This document shows positions 14,946-18,819 of a DNA stretch of 18,819 nt, one piece after another. Numbering within the stretch: the first letter of the stretch is position 1; each line of letters begins with the position of its first letter. Location: assembly GCA_001797845.1 (NCBI GenBank), contig MGQN01000037.1:11625-30443 (forward strand), read 5' to 3'. The notes beneath the pieces are model-generated. The model had not been told where the DNA came from, made no database searches, and worked only from the letters and a program-made list of their open reading frames with translations. A program made the translations under genes and the position numbers. The DNA is from Deltaproteobacteria bacterium RBG_16_44_11 (GTDB lineage: Bacteria > Desulfobacterota > Syntrophia > Syntrophales > Smithellaceae).

Positions 14946-15776
14946 ATGAATCCACATGCAGTGCAACCAACATCTCTAATATCTTTGTTGCGCAGTCTCT
15001 GGCGCAATCGCCAGCTTATAATCCAGATGACGAAGCGTGAAGTTGTAGGCCGCTACAAGGGATCCGTCTTTGGTCTCGCCTGGTCATTCTTCAACCCGCT
15101 GCTTATGCTCTTCATTTACACTTTTGTGTTTTCAGTTGTTTTCAAGTCCCGCTGGGGCATAAATACTGAAGAGACTAAAACGCAGTTTGCCATTGTGCTG
15201 TTTGTGGGCATGATCGTCCATGGACTATTTGCTGAAGTGATCAATCGCGCACCTACGCTGATTACCTCTAACGTAAATTTTGTTAAAAAGGTAGTGTTCC
15301 CGCTCGATATTTTGCCATCCGTTTCTATAGGCGCAGCACTATTCCACAGCTTAGTGAGTCTTGGTGTACTCATGGCTGCTTTTTTATTATTTAACGGTTA
15401 CCTGAATTGGACGATAATATTTATTCCCTTAGTGCTATTGCCGCTTATTATCCTTACTCTTGGCGTTGCCTGGATGCTGGCATCGCTGGGTGTATTCCTT
15501 CGTGATTTAGCGCAAACCACCGGCATTATCACTATGGTAATGTTGTTTTTCTCCCCCATCTTTTACCCGGTAACAGCTTTGCCGGTAGAATTGCGCCCCT
15601 GGATGATGGCCAACCCGCTCACTTTCATTATTGAGCAAGCTCGCGCAGTATTGATCTGGGGAAATTTGCCGAACTGGATGGGATTGGGCATTTACACCAT
15701 TGCCGCCACCGTAGTCGCTTGGGCGGGCTATGTCTGGTTCCAGAAGACCAGAAAAGGCTTTGCCGATGTCCTCTAA
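14946..15776 (+). CDS. wzm: Wzm, ABC-2 polysaccharide export permease
   Basis: A 276-residue integral membrane protein of the ABC-2 family that forms the channel for lipid-linked polysaccharide across the inner membrane. The N-terminal cytoplasmic interface reads LIIQMTKREVVGRYKGSVFG, typical of Wzm/RfbA/KpsM-type permeases. About six hydrophobic helices follow, including LMLFIYTFVFSVVF, LPLIILTLGVAWMLASLGVF and IITMVMLFFSPIFYPVTALP, the last being the conserved re-entrant region. The start is strongly supported by GGAGGTGA at 14934-14941. Its stop overlaps the ATPase gene by 11 nt. GC is near 47-50%. With a Wzt that has a C-terminal extension, the export is of the O-antigen type, where a finished chain is recognised by its non-reducing end. 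Confidence 0.93.
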   Translation: MNPHAVQPTSLISLLRSLWRNRQLIIQMTKREVVGRYKGSVFGLAWSFFNPLLMLFIYTFVFSVVFKSRWGINTEETKTQFAIVLFVGMIVHGLFAEVINRAPTLITSNVNFVKKVVFPLDILPSVSIGAALFHSLVSLGVLMAAFLLFNGYLNWTIIFIPLVLLPLIILTLGVAWMLASLGVFLRDLAQTTGIITMVMLFFSPIFYPVTALPVELRPWMMANPLTFIIEQARAVLIWGNLPNWMGLGIYTIAATVVAWAGYVWFQKTRKGFADVL

Positions 15777-17106
15777 TGATGTTGCAATACGAGTCAACAA
15801 TCTGGGTAAATGTTATCAGATATACAATGCCCCCCGTGACCGGCTCAAACAATTTGTCGTTCCCCGTTTGCAACGTCTTGCCGGACAAATTCCCAAGCAA
15901 TATTTCCGCGAGTTCTGGGCGCTCAAAGATGTATCATTTGAAATCAAAAAGGGGGAAACGATTGGCATCATTGGCCGTAACGGAGCTGGCAAATCCACCC
16001 TGCTGCAACTGATCTGTGGCACACTTAACCCCACCGGCGGAAGCATTCTAACCAATGGCCGCGTTGCCGCGTTACTGGAACTTGGCTCCGGCTTCAATCC
16101 AGAATTCACCGGACGCGAAAATGTTTATATGAACGCAGCTATTATGGGTCTGTCTATACCTGAGGTAGATGCGAAATACGAAAATATTATTGCTTTTGCG
16201 GATATCGGTGATTTTATTAATCAACCGGTAAAAACGTACTCCAGTGGTATGCTGGTGCGATTGGCGTTTTCGGTTGCCGCTCAAGTAGATCCGGACATAT
16301 TGATTGTAGATGAAGCACTGGGTGTTGGGGATATGTTTTTTCAAGCAAAATGTATGATAAAGATGAAAAAGCTGATTGATAACGAAGGAACAACTCTTTT
16401 ATTTGTAAGTCATGATACTGGAACTGTAAAATCTATTTGTAAAAGAGGCATTCTTCTTAACAAAGGTTTTGTTATATATGATGGGGATGGCAGCGGTGCA
16501 GTTGAGAAATATTTTGGGATGAAGATTGAGTCAGAACAGAATGTTGCAACAAACAAAAAGGTTATTCAATCGGAAGATAAAAGTGCATTGGATGATTGTT
16601 TTAATTATAGTGCGGATTTTGAAAAAAAAGCAGCTTTTCAGAGAGTGCAAAACGGAAAAGCTTCTTTTAAGTCAGTTGTCCTGCTTGATGAAAATGAAAA
16701 GGTAATAGAAAGTGTTGAGTATGGACAGAAAGTTAAACTTAGAATGGCCGTGGTGGTGCATGAAGATATTCATTTATTAGGCTATGGCTATCATATAAGA
16801 GATAAAAACGGCGTTGATGTGATTTATAGTGATTGTTTTATAGAAGGGCAGAGCTGTTTAGAAAATTTAAAAGCAGGTGACAGGTATATTATTGATTGGT
16901 GTTTTAATCCAAGACTGCGCAACGGAAATTATAGCATAGCAAGCGTTATTTCCATACCCATCAGCATGGAGATAGGGCAAGTTGATTTTTGTGATTTTGT
17001 TCCTATTTCCTGTCAATTTGTGATGAATATCAGACAACCTTTTCGATTACACGGATTAGTTAATTGGGATAACGAAATTGTTTGCAGAAAAGTAACAGGT
17101 GATTAA
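15766..17106 (+). CDS. wzt: Wzt, ABC exporter ATPase with glycan-binding C-terminal domain
   Basis: A 446-residue ATPase that powers O-antigen export through Wzm. The nucleotide-binding domain shows Walker A GRNGAGKST (70-78), signature YSSGM (158-162), Walker B ILIVDEAL (178-185) and the switch His in FVSHD (H216). From about residue 285 it has a beta-rich carbohydrate-binding domain (ASFKSVVLLDENEKVIESVE to PFRLHGLVNW), as in Wzt proteins that select the glycan. The ATG at 15766 overlaps wzm by 11 nt; the upstream GTG at 15730 is rejected. Composition is odd: about 49% GC over 15781-16140 but about 34% over 16561-16920, with the switch near 16330, just after Walker B. This suggests a recombined C-terminal half. 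Function is secure; the glycan ligand is unknown. Confidence 0.93.
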   Translation: MSSNDVAIRVNNLGKCYQIYNAPRDRLKQFVVPRLQRLAGQIPKQYFREFWALKDVSFEIKKGETIGIIGRNGAGKSTLLQLICGTLNPTGGSILTNGRVAALLELGSGFNPEFTGRENVYMNAAIMGLSIPEVDAKYENIIAFADIGDFINQPVKTYSSGMLVRLAFSVAAQVDPDILIVDEALGVGDMFFQAKCMIKMKKLIDNEGTTLLFVSHDTGTVKSICKRGILLNKGFVIYDGDGSGAVEKYFGMKIESEQNVATNKKVIQSEDKSALDDCFNYSADFEKKAAFQRVQNGKASFKSVVLLDENEKVIESVEYGQKVKLRMAVVVHEDIHLLGYGYHIRDKNGVDVIYSDCFIEGQSCLENLKAGDRYIIDWCFNPRLRNGNYSIASVISIPISMEIGQVDFCDFVPISCQFVMNIRQPFRLHGLVNWDNEIVCRKVTGD

Positions 17107-17131
17107 GTGGAGTTTATTACAGATTAATAAC

Positions 17132-17150
17132 AAAGTTCATTAGGAACTTT
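17132..17150 (+). promoter_or_regulatory. Perfect hairpin just before the methyltransferase ribosome-binding site
   Basis: AAAGTTC and GAACTTT form 7-bp arms around ATTAG, ending one nt before the AAGG ribosome-binding site (17152-17155). It is too AU-rich and lacks a U tract for a terminator. It may modulate translation or mRNA processing between wzt and the next gene. Confidence 0.35.
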
Positions 17151-17161
17151 TAAGGTGCGGC

Positions 17162-17794
17162 ATGGATTACAGACATATATTAAGTAAGTTAAAAGGTCTC
17201 GGCGAGAGCAAAAGACTTCGTTTGATAGAAAGTAAGATTAAACAAAAATGTAAACCCTATAAATTGAATCTTGGTTGCGGAAAGATTCGGTTTGAGGGCT
17301 GGATTAATATTGATTCGGATGCTTCTCTATCCAATGCTGATTTTTGCTGGGATTTAAGAAATGGCATTCCATTTGAAGATTTTTCTTGCGAGCTTATTTA
17401 TTGTGAACATTTTTTGGAGCATTTGCCGGTTCATCAAGGATTGGGTTTTTTAAAAGAATGTTACAGGGTGCTAAACGTTGGGGGTGCCTTGAGGATAGCG
17501 ATGCCCTCTCTCGAATATATTATTCAAAAGTATTGTTCTAAAGATTGGCGCGATCAGGTTTGGTTAACATGGCCGCAATATCAATTCATTCAGTCCCGGG
17601 CTGAAATGATCAACATTGCATTTCGGTGGTGGGGGCATGAATGGTTGTATGATCGAGAAGAGTTAAACAGACGACTTAAGGACGCTGGTTTTCATAATGT
17701 AACGAATCAAGAATGGGGTAAAAGCGAAATAAATGGATTAAGAAATAGAGAGTCAAGAAAAGATTCTATTCTTATTTGCGAGGTTTGGAAATAG
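17162..17794 (+). CDS. SAM-dependent methyltransferase
   Basis: A 210-residue class I methyltransferase. Motif I is KLNLGCGKIRFEGWINID (34-51), followed by the post-I acidic DSD and WDLRNGIPFEDFSCELIYCE. FLEHLPVHQGLGFLKECYRVLNVGG (84-108) is typical of the methyltransferase-11-like proteins in glycan clusters. AAGGTG just upstream supports the ATG. GC is about 36%, like the C-terminal half of wzt, so both may have arrived together. In ABC-dependent O-antigen systems a methyltransferase can cap the chain and create the signal read by Wzt. That role is possible here given the position directly after wzt, but it is not shown by the sequence. Confidence 0.85.
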   Translation: MDYRHILSKLKGLGESKRLRLIESKIKQKCKPYKLNLGCGKIRFEGWINIDSDASLSNADFCWDLRNGIPFEDFSCELIYCEHFLEHLPVHQGLGFLKECYRVLNVGGALRIAMPSLEYIIQKYCSKDWRDQVWLTWPQYQFIQSRAEMINIAFRWWGHEWLYDREELNRRLKDAGFHNVTNQEWGKSEINGLRNRESRKDSILICEVWK

Positions 17795-17807
17795 TTTAGG
17801 TGTTATT

Positions 17808-17938
17808 ATGTCTAAAAAATTATTGATTTGGGGAACATAGGGTCATGCGAGGGTGATTGCTGACATTATTAGATTAAACGGTGAATACGAGACTGTTGGT
17901 TTTTTGATGACGTCAATAAAAATATATTTATATGTTGA
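17808..17938 (+). pseudogene. Broken NeuD/PglD-type sugar O/N-acyltransferase, N-terminal remnant
   Basis: From ATG 17808 the sequence reads MSKKLLIWGT, a TAG stop (17838-17840), then GHARVIADIIRLNGEYETVGF. This closely resembles the N-terminal nucleotide-sugar-binding domain of PglD/NeuD acyltransferases (pattern GxGGHARVVxDxI). At the run of six T (17900-17905) the frame shifts by one: only the shifted frame continues with the expected DDVNKN, and it ends at TGA 17936-17938. The rest, including the left-handed beta-helix catalytic domain, is gone. At least three lesions (nonsense, frameshift, truncation) make recoding unlikely. It begins 13 nt after the methyltransferase, so it was once an operon member. 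Confidence 0.82.
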
Positions 17939-18015
17939 GTATTTTTATTTTGTAACGAATGGAACTTCAGCGCAAACTTGGACAGCCACCCGTTAAGCAG
18001 ACAGGAATATCTAGC

Positions 18016-18552
18016 ATGAACCGGCTTTTCTCGCTCATCTCAGATGAGTATCCAAGCGTTATTCTTGGCGCCATTCAATGGGGTGATCAAGAAAATTTGC
18101 GCAATTGGAAGAATGATAATCGCCATAGCTTCTTCTATCAGGAGTTGATCACACCAGCAGCTCAGCAAAAGTGGTTTGAGGCGTACCTGCGCCGGAATGA
18201 AGATTTTATGTTTTTAATCAGAAGTGGTAGCGAAAACATTGGATGCATTGGGTTTCGTTTATGCGAGATGCATTGGGATGTTTACAATGTTATTTTGGGC
18301 AACACCGCATTTAGTGGCAGAGGTTACATGCGGCAAGCAATAAGGATGATATGCAGCTATGCGATTTCGCTTCAGTCGCTGCCGATCACAGCGAAAGTGC
18401 TCATCACAAACTCTGCTCTGCAATGGTATTATCGCAACGGGTTCCGGGAACGTGCTGTTCAAGCCAATTATGTTGACATTGAACTATATGCTGCGAGTTT
18501 TACTCCATGCATATTGAAAGAAGTGGCCCAAAACGAAACCGTGGGCGAGTAA
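18016..18552 (+). CDS. GNAT-family N-acetyltransferase
   Basis: A 178-residue acetyltransferase of the GNAT fold, which uses acetyl-CoA, here probably to acylate an amino sugar nucleotide. LRNWKNDNRHSFFYQELITP is at 28-47, ENIGCIGFRLCE is the central strand pair, and FSGRGYMRQAIRMI at 99-112 is the acetyl-CoA pyrophosphate loop. NSALQWYYRNGFRE at 132-145 is the family's C-terminal motif. The ATG at 18016 is preferred because AGGA (18003-18006) lies nine nt upstream. The frame is open back to ATG 17959 without a ribosome-binding site, and that extra stretch may be debris from the adjoining pseudogene. A sugar aminotransferase begins about 30 nt later, supporting an aminotransferase plus acetyltransferase pair. 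Confidence 0.83.
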   Translation: MNRLFSLISDEYPSVILGAIQWGDQENLRNWKNDNRHSFFYQELITPAAQQKWFEAYLRRNEDFMFLIRSGSENIGCIGFRLCEMHWDVYNVILGNTAFSGRGYMRQAIRMICSYAISLQSLPITAKVLITNSALQWYYRNGFRERAVQANYVDIELYAASFTPCILKEVAQNETVGE

Positions 18553-18585
18553 CATAACACATTCTGATATTTCATGAGATTCTCA

Positions 18586-18819
18586 ATGATATCTGTATTT
18601 GGCTCAATGATAGGCACCGAAGAAATTGAAGCCGCCGCCGCTTGTATGAAATCGCAGTGGATGGGCTTTGGTAAAAACGTCGAGGTCTTTGAGCGTAAAT
18701 TTGCTGAAAAAATCGGCCTACGTACCTTTACCATGGTTGACAGCGGCTCCAATGCCTTATACATGGCCGTGAAACTACTCGATCTGCCGTCAGGATCTGA
18801 GATTATCCTTCCTTCTTAC
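18586..18819 (+). CDS. DegT/DnrJ/EryC1/StrS sugar aminotransferase, N-terminal part
   Basis: The first 78 residues of a PLP-dependent sugar aminotransferase cut by the window end. It reads MISVFGSMIGTEEIEAAAA, then CMKSQWMGFGKNVEVFERKF and VDSGSNALYMAVKLLDLPSG, then SEIILPSY at the edge. The SGSNALYMA stretch is the conserved cofactor-phosphate region of this family, and GSEIILPSY precedes the usual TW/TF motif. It would aminate a 3- or 4-keto sugar nucleotide such as the product of the PglF-like dehydratase. The catalytic Lys lies beyond the window. GAGA at 18577-18580 favours the ATG at 18586; an in-frame ATG at 18574 is possible. GC here returns to about 51%. Confidence 0.88.
   Translation, partial: MISVFGSMIGTEEIEAAAACMKSQWMGFGKNVEVFERKFAEKIGLRTFTMVDSGSNALYMAVKLLDLPSGSEIILPSY

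Noticed and set aside
17959..18015. 19-residue N-terminal extension of the GNAT from ATG 17959
   Set aside because: No ribosome-binding site and no GNAT homology; the ATG at 18016 has AGGA nine nt upstream. It may be leftover sequence next to the pseudogene.
1..18819. CRISPR arrays, tRNA or rRNA genes, insertion sequences with transposases
   Set aside because: No regularly spaced repeats, cloverleaf-like stretches, rRNA motifs or transposase/integrase coding sequence were seen on either strand.

Overview
The window is a surface-polysaccharide (O-antigen-like) biosynthesis and export region of a Gram-negative bacterium. The sequence gives no firm taxonomic marker. The moderate GC, the EPS-type MarR regulator, the ElyC-like DUF218 protein and the LPS-type glycosyltransferases would fit a Desulfobacterota/Syntrophales-like deltaproteobacterium, but that is a weak inference. 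All genes are on the + strand except one inverted glycosyltransferase.

Layout. 1-266 is the 3' end of folD. 281-8267 is a glycosyltransferase and methyltransferase block: GT2, an unrecognised possible GT-A-fold protein, an inverted GT4, two FkbM methyltransferases, a class I methyltransferase behind its own promoter, a WaaE-like GT2 and a WbbL-like GT2. 8298-13187 starts with a consensus promoter whose start site lies in a 23-bp palindrome. It continues with an EPS-type MarR regulator, a DUF218 membrane protein, a PglC-like phosphoglycosyl transferase, a PglF/WbpM-like membrane NDP-sugar 4,6-dehydratase and a GT9 heptosyltransferase-like protein. 13188-14895 holds an AbiEi/AbiEii toxin-antitoxin (phage defence) pair and a palindrome-rich non-coding segment. 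14946-18819 holds the ABC glycan exporter wzm/wzt, a methyltransferase, a dead NeuD/PglD-type acyltransferase remnant, a GNAT acetyltransferase and the start of a DegT-family sugar aminotransferase.

How the genes fit together (inference from families). The PGT would load the first sugar phosphate onto undecaprenyl phosphate. The dehydratase, aminotransferase and acetyltransferase would make an N-acylated amino-deoxy sugar nucleotide. The glycosyltransferases would extend the chain in the cytoplasm, the four methyltransferases could decorate or cap it, and Wzm/Wzt would export it, with the Wzt C-terminal domain selecting the glycan.

The most notable observations: (1) The AbiE module lies between two exact 16-bp copies of AATGCTGGATAATAAT. 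One is inside the GT9 3' end and the other is just before wzm. Removing one repeat unit restores a GT9 reading frame that stops 4 nt before wzm, which looks like the scar of a cassette insertion. (2) The AbiEi antitoxin promoter is TTGACA-N18-TATAAT, placed so that transcription should begin at the ATG, implying a leaderless mRNA. (3) wzt drops from about 49% to about 34% GC immediately after Walker B, which points to replacement of the glycan-recognition half. (4) A PglD/NeuD-like gene is broken by a nonsense codon and a frameshift next to an intact GNAT.
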